64,000 nucleotides of DNA from Annulohypoxylon bovei var. microspora (lineage: Eukaryota > Ascomycota > Sordariomycetes > Xylariales > Hypoxylaceae): NCBI GenBank assembly GCA_022836615.1, contig MU405292.1, positions 1 through 64,000 of the forward strand, given 5' to 3'. The position numbers were made by a program, and so were the translations under genes. How positions within the stretch are numbered: position 1 is the stretch's first letter; each line of letters opens with the position of its first letter. Below are positions 23,764-35,800 of the stretch, piece after piece. The notes below the pieces were generated by a model. That model was not told where the DNA came from. It did not search any database and was given only the letters and a program-made list of their open reading frames with translations.

Positions 23764-24577
23764 CCACCACCACCAACACCACCACCACCAACAAGACGAC
23801 CCCGACGCCGCCTCGCCCAAGAAAGCCGACGCCGCCAACCCCAAGCAGAAGCAGCAGCAGCGTAGCCTGACGCCCGAGCCGCCGGAAGAGTGCCCCATAT
23901 GCCACGACCCGGTCGGGCTCGCCAACCCGGAGGGCATCGTCGAGGCGTGGACGAGCCTGCACTGCGGGCACCGGTTCGGCACGCACTGCATCCAGACCTG
24001 GCTGCAGGAGAGCATCAACCGGGACCAGACCGCGAACCCGTCGTGCCCCATCTGCCGCACCACGGCCAAGCACCCGTGCGGGCACCTGATCTCGCCGCCG
24101 CCCTTCCCCTCCATGCACCACCTCGACTGGGCATCCCCGCGCCCGCCCCCCTCCCCACCACGACACCAGCAGCGCCAGGTGCGGCGCCGCCTCACGCGGC
24201 GCCCCGGGCACCCCTTACGCCCCCCGCCTCGCGAGCAGCCCCGGCGCAAGGCGCAGACCGTCGGGGAGTGCCGGACGTGTGCCGAGAACGCGGACTTCGA
24301 CGCGCGCATGCGGCGGATCCGCGAGCGCGGGCGCCAGCCCACGAGCGAATCCTCGACGAGCACGGGGAGCCGCGGCGCCGCGGCCATCAAGGCGATCATC
24401 CCCGGGCTCAAGCGCTCGACCAACACGTTCCGCGCGACGGTCGTGCACGTCGGGCTTGACCCGCTCGAGGACGGGCGGCAGCGGCAGCAGCAGCGCAGCA
24501 GCGTGTTCTGCGGCGCGGCGGCGCGGGCGCGGAGGCCCACGCCGCCGCCGGGGTATAGTCGGCGGTTGAGTATTTAG
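23615..24577 (+). CDS. RING-finger protein with polyQ/polyH tract (putative E3 ligase)
   Basis: A single exon of 320 residues. The first ATG in frame is at 23615 in good context (GACCATGA). Residues 35-60 are a Gln run encoded by about 15 CAG repeats, followed by His/Gln blocks. The RING lies at about residues 92-145: CPIC, then LHCGHRFGTHCIQTWL, then CPICR. RING proteins normally recruit E2 enzymes to ubiquitinate substrates. Here the residue that usually provides the fifth zinc ligand (two after F/R of CGHRF) is Gly, with a His two residues later, so the ligand set is atypical. The rest is basic and Pro/Arg-rich with a possible extra CRTC pair at about 219. The substrate is unknown. The antisense strand is open too, but its codon pattern is a GC-rich shadow. 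Confidence 0.75.
23717..23763. repeat. CAG trinucleotide repeat encoding polyQ
   Basis: About 15 CAG units in frame within the RING gene, followed by CAC-rich codons for His. It is likely length-polymorphic between strains. Confidence 0.95.
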
Positions 24578-25477
24578 GGTGCTGCATACGAGGTTCACGT
24601 CGCGGGCTGCGCTTAGGTAGATGGAAACATAAGGAATGGAGGCGCTTGGATAGAGCAAGGGAATAAGATAGATGGATTGGATGGATGGACAAATGGATGA
24701 ACGGAATTGAGATGGTGTCTGCTACGAATCTCTTCATGTATGGATGGGTCTACAGCTGGCTGGAGGGTACACAGCTCGTTCACGAAGCTACGGAGTTCAC
24801 AGGCTAAGGTTCATCTTTTTTAAAGGGGTTTCTAACTTTGATGATTGTGTGTTGTTCGCGACTGCATTACGGGACTGGGTCTAGGTAGGGAAGGTCATAT
24901 CACGACTATTAACTAGGAAGGCAGGTGAATAAGTGAGTGAATGAATGAGGATTTCATCATAGGTACTTCCTGCCCAACTTATGGTTTTGCTCACGGAAGG
25001 CACTTGTCTACATCTTCAGCTGAACGTGATGATGATGATGATGATGATGATGATGGCGGGGTATTTCCACTTCCACTATTTTGTTAGGGGTTAGGATCCG
25101 GTGTAGGTGGGGTGATAGTGCGAGATGGAGGGGTACGATTTCCATAATCTTTGGTCTTTCGGTCCCTAAACGGCAAGCTGGATGGGGCGCCAGGGATAGC
25201 TTCCTTATACTTACCCCGCACTATAAACCAGCTAAGGATTAGGCATCTAGCTCCGTCTTATCGATTAAGCTAATCCAATTGATGCTGTGCTGACTTCTGA
25301 CTTCGATATCAAATTATTGGTTAAACACTACACACCTAACTAAAGACGTCAACTTCTATCTCAACAACCTCGGCCATCGCTCGTGTTTGCGCGTTGTTTT
25401 GTCTCGCGTTCTTATATGATAGAACCTTACCGAGCTCGTGCCGAGGTCGTGGTGTGTTGTAGCTCGAAAATGCTAAG
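24578..25477. other. Intergenic: RING gene 3' side and HUS1 promoter
   Basis: No coding exon is supported. A nine-unit GAT microsatellite lies at 25028-25054. Confidence 0.5.
25028..25054. repeat. GAT trinucleotide microsatellite
   Basis: Nine perfect GAT units in noncoding DNA. Confidence 0.95.
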
Positions 25478-26697
25478 ATGAGGTTCAGATCAGATATCAA
25501 GAATATACGGACCTTTTCAAGTGAGTTTAGAAATAGATGTTCTATAAGATATATCTATGTCTAACGTACAATCTTATTAGAACTGGTGGCTGCTCTTTCG
25601 TCCCTCGAGAAGATTGCCTGGGTGCGTCTTGACGATGAGACCGTACGATTTACCGTGATACCGGACACCGGTTCGCAAGTCTGGGCGTTCGTAGACTCTT
25701 GAATTTCGAGTATATGGTGTATTTCTAACACACGAGATAGTTCGTTTTCTATGGACTTCATTTTCGATAACTACAACTTACAGTCCGCGGAACCGAACAA
25801 CACTATCAACCTTGAGCTCCCTCTAGGCCCTCTCCAGCGAGCCTTAAAATCAGCTCTCAACGGCGTCTCGGCATCTATTCGTCTAACTAAGAAAGAAGGG
25901 ATTCCCGTCTTATCCATGACCATCACCACAACCACAGCGCCAAACAAGGAAGCTCAAGGTGTAGCCCGATTCGGCGCGGCCAACGCGAATGCTGCCGGCC
26001 ATGAAAATAGCGACGACGACGACGGCGTATTCGCGCACGAGCCGTTAGAAACTAGCCTGCACCGCGAGCGCGAGAAGATCATCACGCAGGACATCCCCGT
26101 GCGGGTCCTGCACCCGGATACCGTCGAAACCATCATGCAGCCCAAGGTGCGCGAGCCCGACGTGCACATCCAGCTGCCGCCCCTGCTGCAGCTCAAAGCG
26201 ATATCAGACCGCTTCACCAAGCTAGCCACCGCGTCCCGCGCCTCCACCACCGCATCTGCCTCGGCCGCGTCCCCGAAGCTGGAGCTCAGCGCCAACATGC
26301 ACGGGGGCCTGCGCCTGCGCCTCAACACCGACACGCTCGACGTCGAGAGCCGGTGGGCCGGCCTCGAGAACCCGGAGCTGGACCCGGCGCAGCTGCCGTG
26401 CCCGCTGGAGGACCACCCCAGCACCAGGTTCCGCGAGGAGGGCCCCGACAAGTGGGCCACGGTGCGCGTCGACGGCAAGGACTGGAGCAAGGTGCTGAGC
26501 GTGGGGCGCCTCGAGGGGCGCGTCATCGCGTGTTTTGCTGATGATCATGCGCTGATCATGTATGTGTACGTTCCGCAGTACGACGATACGGGGACGGAGG
26601 ACTCAGTTGTTACGGTGAGTTTTTTTTTGGTCTTGCTGTTTAAAGGTTGATGTGTGCTAATGTGTTGTAGTATTATGTGTCTTCGTACAGCTTATGA
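25478..26697 (+). CDS. hus1: Hus1, 9-1-1 checkpoint clamp subunit
   Basis: Hus1 forms a PCNA-like ring with Rad9 and Rad1 that is loaded at damaged DNA and activates the ATR-type checkpoint. Four exons (25478-25520, 25581-25686, 25741-26614, 26671-26697) encode 349 residues. Exon 1 gives MRFRSDIKNIRTFS, which is nearly invariant at the Hus1 N-terminus. Exon 2 continues LVAALSSLEKIAWVRL and IPDTGSQVW. Exon 3 has FDNYNLQSAEPNNTINLELP and ALKSALNGVSASIRLTKK. The nine-codon last exon ends YYVSSYSL, as expected for the family. Intron 2 uses the weak donor GTTCGT; the other donors are GTGAGT. Each junction keeps the frame and restores family sequence. Residues about 205-235 carry an Ala/Ser-rich linker. 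Confidence 0.93.
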
Positions 26698-27276
26698 GGA
26701 TGCAACACGATGTCTGATGGGCGCCCAATAATTCGAATTTTCTTTGACGAAAGGAGTGCGTGGTAGTGTATACTAGGTAATGTCCGACTCAGAAAAGAGC
26801 ATACCTATCGTTTGCTTAGTCAATCAGATAATCGACTAGGTTGCGATTTGTGTCTGAATTTCTCCGAGTACTACTCAAGAATCTTATTTTCAATCGGCGT
26901 ATGTGGGCGAAATTGTAGACAGACACTCCCAGCTTTGTGGACCTTGTTAGGCTATAGCTTGTGTAGTTGCTGGATATACCACAATAGAGTAATGGACGCA
27001 AGTCAAACTTATATAAGTTAAATATAACTAAAAAGTCCTGGTATTTCTGCGAGGTTCGTGTCGTTTTACTCGGGGTGTATACTTGATGGTCTTGCAATTC
27101 TTGGTGTATCACATCCTCCTGGCTTGAATGGACTATAATTTAAAAGCCTTATATTCATAGAAAGGCGTAATTGGTGAATCCTTATTTTACATTTTCCATA
27201 CGCTCTAGACCCATTCGCACTGCAAAGCTATCGGCTCGTATAGACAACCAGCCAACCTTCAGCCCCCTCTAATTCC
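26698..27276. other. Intergenic between convergent HUS1 and the Cyc2-like gene
   Basis: AT-rich; I see nothing beyond the two presumed 3' UTRs. Confidence 0.5.
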
Positions 27277-28791
27277 CTATAACTTAAGAACCATCCAGTT
27301 CTCCCTCCCCTTCCCACTCCCTGCCTCCTTTTCCCGCTCCTCCAAAACCCCCTTCAACACCCCGTCGACAAGCCCCTGCATCTCCTTGCCCGCGTACCAG
27401 CGCTTGGGGCCCGCGTACGCGCCCACGAAGCCGTCGGGCCCCGACACGCAGACCAGGTTCGCGCCGGGCCTCGCGCCGGTCGCGGCGACGGCGCTCTTGG
27501 CCGCCCGCGCGCACGTGCAGTGGATGGTGCGCCGGCTCATGTCGTCGGCGTCTGGGAGCCGTGTGAGGATCGAGGGCGAGTGCCAGGGGCAGGTGGAGGC
27601 GGGGGGGAGGAGGGGGGTTTGTTGGGTGGGTGGTGGTGAGGAGGATGAGGACGAGGGGATGGACGAGGGGGAAGGAGGGGAGGAGAGAGCAGCGTGTAAA
27701 TCTTCAGGGCTGATGAACGACCCCTCCTCGTCGACGAAGTAGGCTATGCGGAAGTGATCCGGGTGTCTTTCCTGCATCTCGCGGAGCTGTCGCGCGAGCG
27801 ATGGTTCATCCTTCTGCGCTTGCTCCTTTACCTCCCGTCTTTTCTTCAAGTCTGGCGTGTTCCACTGCAGGCTCTTCATCCACCCCTGCACGGCGCCGGA
27901 GGCTCCAGGTGTTTGTTGGCGCCCCAACGCATCGGCGCCTCGCCGGTTCGCCCACAGGATGGATACCCTAGGTTTGTCTTGCCCCGGTATTTTGCTGTCT
28001 AAAAGCCGCCTCGCGACCTGCAGCGCGGGCGCGATCCCCGTGCCCCCGGCCAGGAAAACCACGTTCTCGGCCTCGCCCAGCCGCCTCTCGACGTCGAACC
28101 CGAGGTGCGGGCCCCGCAGGTACACCTGCTCGCCGACCTGCAGCTTGCTCAGGTACGTGGACATCTCGCCGCCGTCCAGCCTGCGGATCAGGAACCTCAG
28201 CACCCCGTCGCCGCCGTCACCACCAGACGCGGGCGGCAGCGGCGTGTAATGCCGCGCGATCTGCAGCTGCGGCTGCTTAGCCTCGACGGACCAGACGCCA
28301 TGGGCCCACGCGTCCGTCAGCGGCGCCGCAAGCGCGCGCCCCTCCGGCGCCTCGGCGTCGCCGGCGCGCACGCTAACGACGAAGGCGGTGGGCGAGACCT
28401 GCTCCCTGGCGGTGATGGTGAAGGGGCTGAAGCTCGAGGCGTTGATGGCGGCCCTCCCGTCCGCGGGCGCGTTCTTGAGGACCACGGCGAACATGACGAC
28501 GGCGCTGAGCCCCGCCAGGTTGAAGAGCACCCATGTCTTCCACTGCGAGGCCCGTCTGGGGACGGGGCCTTGGTGCGGCGGCCGGGGGGCGCCTGGGGGT
28601 GGGTTCTGGGGCGCGGTGTTTTGGCGGGGGGAGAGGACGGAGAAGGATTGCGTTCTGGGAGTACGGAAGGGAGATGTACGCGGTGAAGGTTGGGGGGTTC
28701 GTGAGGCTCGTTGATGGGGTCTGAGACGTGAGCCGGAGAGCACACGCGGTCTCATCCGGCTGGCGCATCTTGCTGCTGATGTGATGTTCAT
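27277..28791 (-). CDS. Cyc2-like mitochondrial flavoprotein (ferredoxin-reductase fold)
   Basis: Yeast Cyc2 is an inner-membrane FAD protein that helps attach heme to cytochrome c. This single-exon gene gives 504 residues if it starts at the ATG 28791; the frame is open further upstream but without ATG. The first 80 residues are Arg/Ser/Pro-rich like a mitochondrial presequence. One transmembrane helix follows (WVLFNLAGLSAVVMFAVVL). The FAD-binding barrel starts at SPFTITAREQVSPTAFVVSV. The NAD-type subdomain has LAGGTGIAPALQVARRLL and ends with LVCVSGPDGFVGAYAGPKRW. The sequence between the two nucleotide subdomains contains a Ser/Pro-rich insertion at about 400-430. A plain NADH-cytochrome b5 reductase is the alternative, but the presequence, helix and C-terminal GPKRW motif favour the Cyc2-like group. 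Confidence 0.8.
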   Translation of the reverse strand: MNITSAARCASRMRPRVLSGSRLRPHQRASRTPQPSPRTSPFRTPRTQSFSVLSPRQNTAPQNPPPGAPRPPHQGPVPRRASQWKTWVLFNLAGLSAVVMFAVVLKNAPADGRAAINASSFSPFTITAREQVSPTAFVVSVRAGDAEAPEGRALAAPLTDAWAHGVWSVEAKQPQLQIARHYTPLPPASGGDGGDGVLRFLIRRLDGGEMSTYLSKLQVGEQVYLRGPHLGFDVERRLGEAENVVFLAGGTGIAPALQVARRLLDSKIPGQDKPRVSILWANRRGADALGRQQTPGASGAVQGWMKSLQWNTPDLKKRREVKEQAQKDEPSLARQLREMQERHPDHFRIAYFVDEEGSFISPEDLHAALSSPPSPSSIPSSSSSSPPPTQQTPLLPPASTCPWHSPSILTRLPDADDMSRRTIHCTCARAAKSAVAATGARPGANLVCVSGPDGFVGAYAGPKRWYAGKEMQGLVDGVLKGVLEEREKEAGSGKGRENWMVLKL

Positions 28792-29355
28792 CGGTATGGA
28801 CTCATTATCGAACTTATTGGGAATTCGATTGATATAAAAAAGACTCACTTTGAGTTTTGTTCGTATGAATCGATTTCGAGCATGAAATTTGATGAACAGA
28901 AGATTGAGCTGTGAAAAGAAAATTGATAAGTTGCCAGCTGGTGGCGGCCCGATCTCTATCCCTGCCAGTTGTGGATTGGTAACCACAGATCGTATATGAG
29001 TGCCCCTGAAAGAGTTACAGATTCTTTGTTGGTTTATGATGATTTAAAAGTCTATGATGCTATTCAGAGATAAAATGCTGATGTACGAGAGAGTTGGGAG
29101 TGACATGGTAATGAAACCCTACGAGTCTAGTAGTATACAACTTCCAAAGCCGTCATCTTCATTTAGGTACTCATTACATGTTTAGAGCTGGGATCATTTA
29201 TCATCTATATATCCCATCAAAACCGTACGCATTTTTCTTATTTCCCTCATCCAAAGTAAGTTCCTCATAAGTCGGAGAGTGATCGTGAATAATCGTACAA
29301 GACCGTGCGTCTATCATACCAGGGTGGCATCTCAGTGCTTCCCAATACAAAACCT
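28792..29355. other. Intergenic, promoter of the Cyc2-like gene
   Basis: AT-rich, no coding exon seen. The neighbouring genes run in the same direction (minus). Confidence 0.45.
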
Positions 29356-30526
29356 CTATAATCTAAGGACCTCGCCGTTCTGGTTGATCCCGCCTCTAAA
29401 ATGGTCCGCAATAACATTTCCGTTTAGGATAGTTTCTTTGATGACCCCCTCCACGTGCTTCGGGTCTATCCTGCCGTACCAGATTCCGTGGCCGGCTAAG
29501 GGGTGCAGGTTACCTGCGCTGTTCTTGAAAGTTGGCGGTAGGTAGATAATTATGTTTCCTGCGTACTTGTGCCCGCCGATGTGGCTTATCTGGGCAATTC
29601 TTGCCGTACGCGGTATTTGTGTTTCGGACGTGGTGCCAGAGAGCCGTGGCGCGGTGACGCTCTCGTTGACTGCCGGTCCCTGAAGTACGTCTATTCCCGC
29701 CTGTGGTAGCTGCCTCTCGAATTCCTCTTGGAGGATGGGTCCGTAGATACCACACCTCGTGTCCCGCTCTCCGTGCCCGCATATTAGGACGAGCACGTCC
29801 TCTACATCGCGTACTCCGTATAGCAATTGCTGATATGTCTCTTTTCGTGTTAGACGGTCCTTATGTATTGGGGATAGGCCATCATTCATCGAATGGAGTT
29901 TCTCTGGGAGTAGGTATCCCTTAACCAAAGCTTGAACAGAGTCAAACGAGACTCGCGGGAGGAACGGTATGTATTTGAAGCTAGGGACAAGGTAGACAGA
30001 TGTCGTCTGTACTTCCGGCCGTGTAGATACCGCAGAGGGGAAAGAAGCGTTCACGATAGACACATTGTGGAAAGGCTATAGGATCACTATCGTCAGCATG
30101 TGTGAACATATTTAGCTATATCGAGGGACCGCGCACAGAATCGGCCGACTAGGTAGTCCCTCTAGAGGACCAAATAATAGAACTTACATCACTATACATG
30201 CCCCCTCTACCGATCAACTCTTTCAAGTCAGCAGCCAAGTTGTCGCCGCTGTTATCTTCCTCTATCCGCGATGCCCAGTCATTCTTGCCCGTACATATCA
30301 GGACTTGTTGCGCGTACGCCGCAATAAGGCCATTCAGGTTAGCCTTTGTGTCGATACCCTTCCCCCAGGGCATCGACGGCGTGTCAGCGCACTCGCACGT
30401 AGGATCAGGACATTTCGGGACCGTATTCAGCCACCGACGCGTCGTCGTCACAAGTGGGACTAGATTACTTCTTCTCCGAGAGGCGGCGCGCCTCCACGCT
30501 TCTCTGGCTAACGGTCGCAAAGACAT
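29356..30526 (-). CDS. AIM32-like sucrase/ferredoxin-like protein
   Basis: The AIM32/Apd1 family are thioredoxin-like proteins that bind a [2Fe-2S] cluster through two Cys and two His; yeast AIM32 is mitochondrial. Two exons (30526-30188 and 30075-29356) give 352 residues. The 112-bp intron has donor GTAAGT and acceptor CTATAG and joins GGMYSD to PFHNVSIVNASFP. The N-terminus (MSLRPLAREAWRRAASRRR) looks like a mitochondrial presequence. The N-terminal lobe has CPDPTCEC and MPWGKGIDTKANLNGLIAAY. The cluster ligands are visible as ICGHGERDTRC (about Cys212 and Cys221) and HIGGHKYAGN (about His278 and His282). The C-terminal block GIWYGRIDPKHVEGVI is typical. The redox role is inferred from the family. 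Confidence 0.87.
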
Positions 30527-31061
30527 TGGGAAAGTAGAACAGGATCGCGGCCTGTTATAGAGCAATTATCTCTGGTAAAAGCCATGTCAGCTTAGAGATC
30601 ACCGAGTTTCCCTCGATTCGACTTTTCTATTGCGTGTGTGCCGCTCCTTAGTTAATTGCCTGACCGAGATTACGGATGTACTGTGCGTAGCTCCGAGAGG
30701 TCGGAGTTACGAAATCGGTGTATTAGTAATCGCGAATTGATGTGTCGCGCCTTTGAAAAATAATTGGATCCATACCTGCACTTACCCATTTGCCCGTTCT
30801 CGCAAACGCGTACTTGTCTAGGAGGCAGGTACGGTATCGATGATTTTATTTTATATCGCGCCTCATAGTCGCATTCAAAGATGAGATCAACGAAGATTGC
30901 GATGAAAGAGTTATTGGTATATAATCACTTATTCTTGAAATTCTCGAAATAGCTGACGATGTGCTCTTCCAATCGTTTTCTTCGTTCCTTGGACTCAGGA
31001 TATGTGCTTGGCCAGACCAGTCAATAGCCCCTTTCTCCCTTTTTTTAGTCATCAATCCTTA
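30527..31061. other. Intergenic, promoter of the AIM32-like gene
   Basis: No gene is supported. The region lies between the AIM32-like start and the 3' end of the kinase gene, all on the minus strand. Confidence 0.45.
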
Positions 31062-32411
31062 TCAATCTAACTGCTTCATAACAAATGGGATATAGGCTCC
31101 TGTGATACTGATGTCCTTCTCTGCGTCGTATTTTTCGAGGCTATCCAAAGGTCCGTATTTCTCGCAAAGATACAGCATGTCATTGAAGGCTCTGCCAAGT
31201 GTCAATTGTTAGGAGGTCTCGCGCTATAGGACGACAGATTACCGACATTTTTCTCGAGACACTTCCTGGATGTCCAGCTGAATCATTCAGATTAGGATGG
31301 ATACTATAGAGACGGTTCCGGTCGTCCCATTCTTCCACTGGATCCGAGGGTTTGATAGATCGCTGATAACTATCTATGTAGATGGGCATCTTGAAGTAAA
31401 GTGCCCATGTACCGCGCCAAGTTCCGAATTCCATCTCGTTATGGGCATACGTACACCCGGGGTCAAACAATACAGTGTCTCCTGTTTCCTTGTCGATCCC
31501 GATATTTCGCTCCCACAGGTCGCCGTGTATTAGGGACGGTGTGATATTGCGGCCTTCGGATTGCAGAGCCCCCAAGAGCCTTGGAATGACCACATCGATA
31601 AGTTGTTGGTAGGCAGCATCATATTCTGGCCAAGAACCATTCGCCTCATTATCATACCTTATGACGTCCTTGAGTTGATGTGTAAAGGATTTGGCCCAGC
31701 TCGTTTCCCACTACACGGTTAGGATCAGTAATGGGGTTATGGAAGTGATTTGATATCGTGGCATATTAAAAGCTCATTTAGAACATTCTCACCATTACGA
31801 TGGCTTTAAATAAATGAGAACTAGCATGTCGAGAAACTGGAATCGGTGATGAAAGTCCTTGCTTACGGTTATCGTACGTTCCATCTTACCCAGCACTGTT
31901 GGCACGGGAAATCCAAACATTCCATTCGAAGAGGTACCTCGCTGATGAAGTTCTGCTATTTTAGACATGAAGCTCCTAGGTTCAGGGGGTACAAAATGTT
32001 CCATGTCATGGAAACCTCCTAAGAAGAAGTATACCAGTGATTCACCGCTGCAATACTCACCCCATCCATATGCTTTCGGCACAAGCCCGGCCACAACCTC
32101 ATCAATAGTATTTGCGGAGTGGAATTCGCCCATAGCCAATGCAAAGGCACCTTGACCTGTTGCGCACTTCAGAAAGTACCTCTTTTGAGTTCCATCTTGT
32201 AATTCGACTATTACTTTCGCCGTCTTTGTCCATGTTGATATACCCGTCGACTTAGAAGAAATAACTCTAGTATCACTGGGCATAACTGTAAAGGTGATCA
32301 GCTCAGGCCATTGGCATTTTCGCACAAACTGCCCGCACCTTTAAGAACTGCCTTGTTGATGGGAAAGTTCCCTTCAATCCCCGACACCCACTCCAATGAA
32401 TCTAAAGACAT
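31062..32411 (-). CDS. Fructosamine-3-kinase family protein
   Basis: Fructosamine/ribulosamine-3-kinases phosphorylate sugars bound to protein amines, which leads to deglycation. Four exons (32411-32339, 32285-31867, 31710-31247, 31191-31062) give 361 residues. Introns are 53, 156 and 55 bp with donors GTGCGG, GTAAGC and GTCGGT; two are non-consensus but each join restores the family sequence: AVLK-VMPSDTRV, ERTIT-WETSWAKSFTH, and SVSRK-IAFNDMLYLCEKYG. Visible motifs are the N-lobe YFLKCATG, the catalytic IHGDLWERNIG near residue 226, and the metal-binding LFDPG near 245. The final IPFVMKQLD is before TGA at 31064-31062. It is divergent from the NLR gene, with about 420 bp between the starts. 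The substrate is not known; the family assignment is firm. Confidence 0.88.
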
Positions 32412-32832
32412 GCCTTGTACCTAACGAACTTGGGAAGACCTGAACCGGAAATCTGGATCAATGTGGTGAGCTGAGCTCGAAGCCTCTTAAAGCAATACAA
32501 CATGTGACCACTGTGGTGAGGCTTTGGCCCCCAGTGTTGGTTGGTTTATATCGTGCCGTTTGAACGCTTATGGACAGCGAATAGGGGTGCGAGGCTCTGG
32601 ATTCTATCATATATGATACCTGCAAGTGCAGGGTTACATCCAACAGCAGGCCGCTGATGGGTCCTCCCGGGGTGTCAAGAATGCCTAATGTGGGCGCATG
32701 CAGACCACCTTGCCAATTGGAGCTGTTTAGGAATTAACGGACGATCTACTCAACTTTGGTCGTATCTTTCTAGAAATTGCCTGCCTAATACATACCTACC
32801 TTCGTGAAAGTCAAGAACAGAGGGCTAAAGTG
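32412..32832. promoter_or_regulatory. Shared intergenic region between divergent kinase and NLR genes
   Basis: About 420 bp separate the two opposite starts, so both promoters must lie here or overlap. I see no clear operator-like palindrome. Co-regulation is possible but not shown. Confidence 0.4.
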
Positions 32833-35800
32833 ATGTATGCCAATAGGGTATACGTCTATATACGATGGTTGGTTATCAGTCCTATCCCCAGGTGCTCGGA
32901 AACTGACCTGTTACTAGTTTCGAAGACTATCCAAGCTTCGAAGGAAAGACCGCAATGAAAGTGGTTTGACGCGGCTTCGTCAATCAGCATCCGAATCTCA
33001 AGGATCTAGCTCAAGATCATCTAGCATCTCAGGTCTGGTTCAAGAAGAAGTTGAACCTACGACAGTCTCTCATATATCGAAGTCTGCGGCAACTAATACT
33101 AATGTCCAATCCCAAAAGAATAGCGAGGATGAGGCTGGGCCGCTTGGCCTAACTGTCGTATATACCCCTGAAAATGTCCGTAAGGCGGATATCGTCTTTA
33201 TCCATGGACTCGGGGGAACTAGTCGGTGGACATGGTCGAAGAATAAAGACCCGGATCTATTTTGGCCGTCGAAGTTTCTTCCTCTCGAGCCTGACATTTG
33301 CCTAGCCAGAATATTGACCTTTGGCTACAACGCCAATTTTCGCAAAGCAGGGAGTTTCAGCACCTCCATACTAGATTTCGCTAAAGATTTATTATTCGAT
33401 TTAAAATATGCCAAGGACGATCAGAAGGATGACTTAAAGATGGGAAGCGTGAGCATGATTCTAACAATATATCCCCTAACTCGTCTAATTCGGCTATTAG
33501 GTACCCCTAATTTTTGTAGTTCATAGCATGGGAGGACTCATATTTAAGGAGGTGCATATACCAACCTGCTCATGAATCTCTACTAGGTATGCTAATGATT
33601 CCAAGGCGTACATACAAGGCCAGAATGATCCCGAGTACCAATTCATCATCAAAGCCATCTCCGCAATCGTCTTCCTCTCCACTCCGCACCGTGGCACGCA
33701 TCTCGCGCAAACATTGAACCGGATCTTGCAGTCAACTATGGTCACAAATCCGAAGCATTATGTATCTGAGCTTGTGAAGAACTCACTCACTCTGCAGAAG
33801 CTTAACGAACAATTTCGCCACCTCGCGCCTCGGCTAGATATTATATCGTTCTATGAAACTCAGCCTACTTCGATCGGCCCTATTAATTTCGTAGGCAGTT
33901 CCCAACTAGGTATATTATATAATTATCTGCTGACCTTTTTGTAGATGGTATTGGAAAAAGACTCTTCGATACTTGGATATCCTGGTGAGATTTCAAGGGC
34001 GCTTGATGCAGATCACCATGGCGTTTGCAAATATGACAGCCCTAAAGATCCCAACTACATCGCTGTGAGGAACGTCCTCAAGTCACTTCTCAGCAAAGCC
34101 ATTTCAACATCTAAATCTAAGAAAACATCTCCGCTAAATAAGGGGGAGTTACGCGATCTGAGGTCTTTGTTGGCTATCACAGAACTCCCGATCGTCGATT
34201 ATAGCTTTTTCAGGGATCAATGGGAACCTGGAACCTGCGAATGGGTTCTCCAAGATAAAAACTTCGTTAGATGGGATGATGCGCCTGAATCTACGCCTCG
34301 TGCCTTATGGTTGAGTGGCGGACCGGCTACCGGAAAGTCGGTGCTGTCTTCATTTATCATCAATAACTTAGTGGAGCGTGGCGCTTGTTGTCAATATTTC
34401 TTCATAAGATTTGGCGATCAGAAGAAACGGACTCTGAGTTTACTACTACGGTCAATCGCGTTTCAATTAGCCCAAGTCATCCCAAGCTTTTGTAGAAATC
34501 TCCTCGAACTTACCGAGGAGGCCATTGACTACGAAACCGCGAGCCCTAGGACGATTTGGGAACGAATCTTCAAGACCGTTCTTTTCCGTATGGATGAGGA
34601 ATTGGAACCCCTTTACTGGGTGATAGATGGGTTAGATGAAGCGCTCGATCCTCGGGCAGTCATCAAATTACTTTCGGACGTCTCTCACTACCCCGTCCCT
34701 CTTCGGATCTTGCTCACAAGCCGCAAAACCTCGGAAATTGGATCTACTTTTGAAAAGATAAAAAGTTCGTTAAAACTAAATATTGTAACTGTTGAGGGAC
34801 ATCTTGAAGACCTCTCATGGTATGTCCATCAAGAGCTTGACATATCTGGGAGCCCTGACTTCAAGGAGAATATTGTAAAACGAGTTGTGGAAAGGTCGCA
34901 AAACAATTTTTTGGTGGGTTTTAAAAGCCAGCCCTTCTGCCCCGTAGAAGAAACTAATATTGTAGTGGGTTCGACTTGCCGTTGAGAAGTTAAACCTATG
35001 CCATAGGCTTTCTGATATTGAGCTCGCATTCCAAGAACTGCCGGTTGGCATGGAAGCACTGTACGATCGAATGGCCTCGTCGGTCGCCCATAATTGTTCT
35101 CCAGCTGACAAGGCCTTAGCGTCGAGCATTCTAGAGTGCACCACTTGTTCATTTCGTGAATTGACGATCGCAGAGTTACCACATGGTCTGGACGAAGATA
35201 TATCTGAGCTGCTAGATTTTAAACGATCGATCGTAGATCTGTGTGGCGGCTTCATAACTGTTGACAATAGTGGGAATGTCACGATGATACATCAAACCGC
35301 CCGCGAATACTTGCTGGACGTAAGCGAGCACCCCTTTCATGTTGACCCCGGAACTGCTCACGAGCGCATGTTCTTGAGTTGCATGAAGTGTCTTATGGCT
35401 ATCGGCCTTCGAGCAAAGGTGAACGGGAACCAGACGCCGGAATTTATTGGCTACGCTTCAAGCTGGTGGTCGTCACATCTAACATCCACGTTGCTCGACT
35501 GCTCAAAAGTTGTCGGCGTTCTCAAGAACTTTTTGACTGACGACTGGGTTTTATCGTGGATACACATCCTTTCCGCCAAGAACCAGCAACGAGTACTTAT
35601 CCAAGCTTCAAAGGATCTTTCGAGATATTGCTTGAAGCAACAACACTATGGTGCGGAGCCAAGAGACACTAGCACTCGCAGTGTAGAATACGAGTTGTTC
35701 GAAAGCTGGTCTATAGATTTTGTTAAAATACTAGGAAAATTCGGTATGAACTTGCGGCGAAACCCAGAGTCGATATATAAACTCGTCCCCCCTTTCTGTC

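Noticed and set aside
23602..24540. 312-codon frame antisense to the RING gene
   Set aside because: It mirrors GC-rich codons and CAG repeats of the RING gene, giving poly-Cys and Arg/Gly runs and no domain.
9299..34164. Word GCGATCTGAGGT at 9299, 18083 and 34153
   Set aside because: One copy encodes RDLRS within the NLR and flanking sequence does not match; chance is the simplest explanation.
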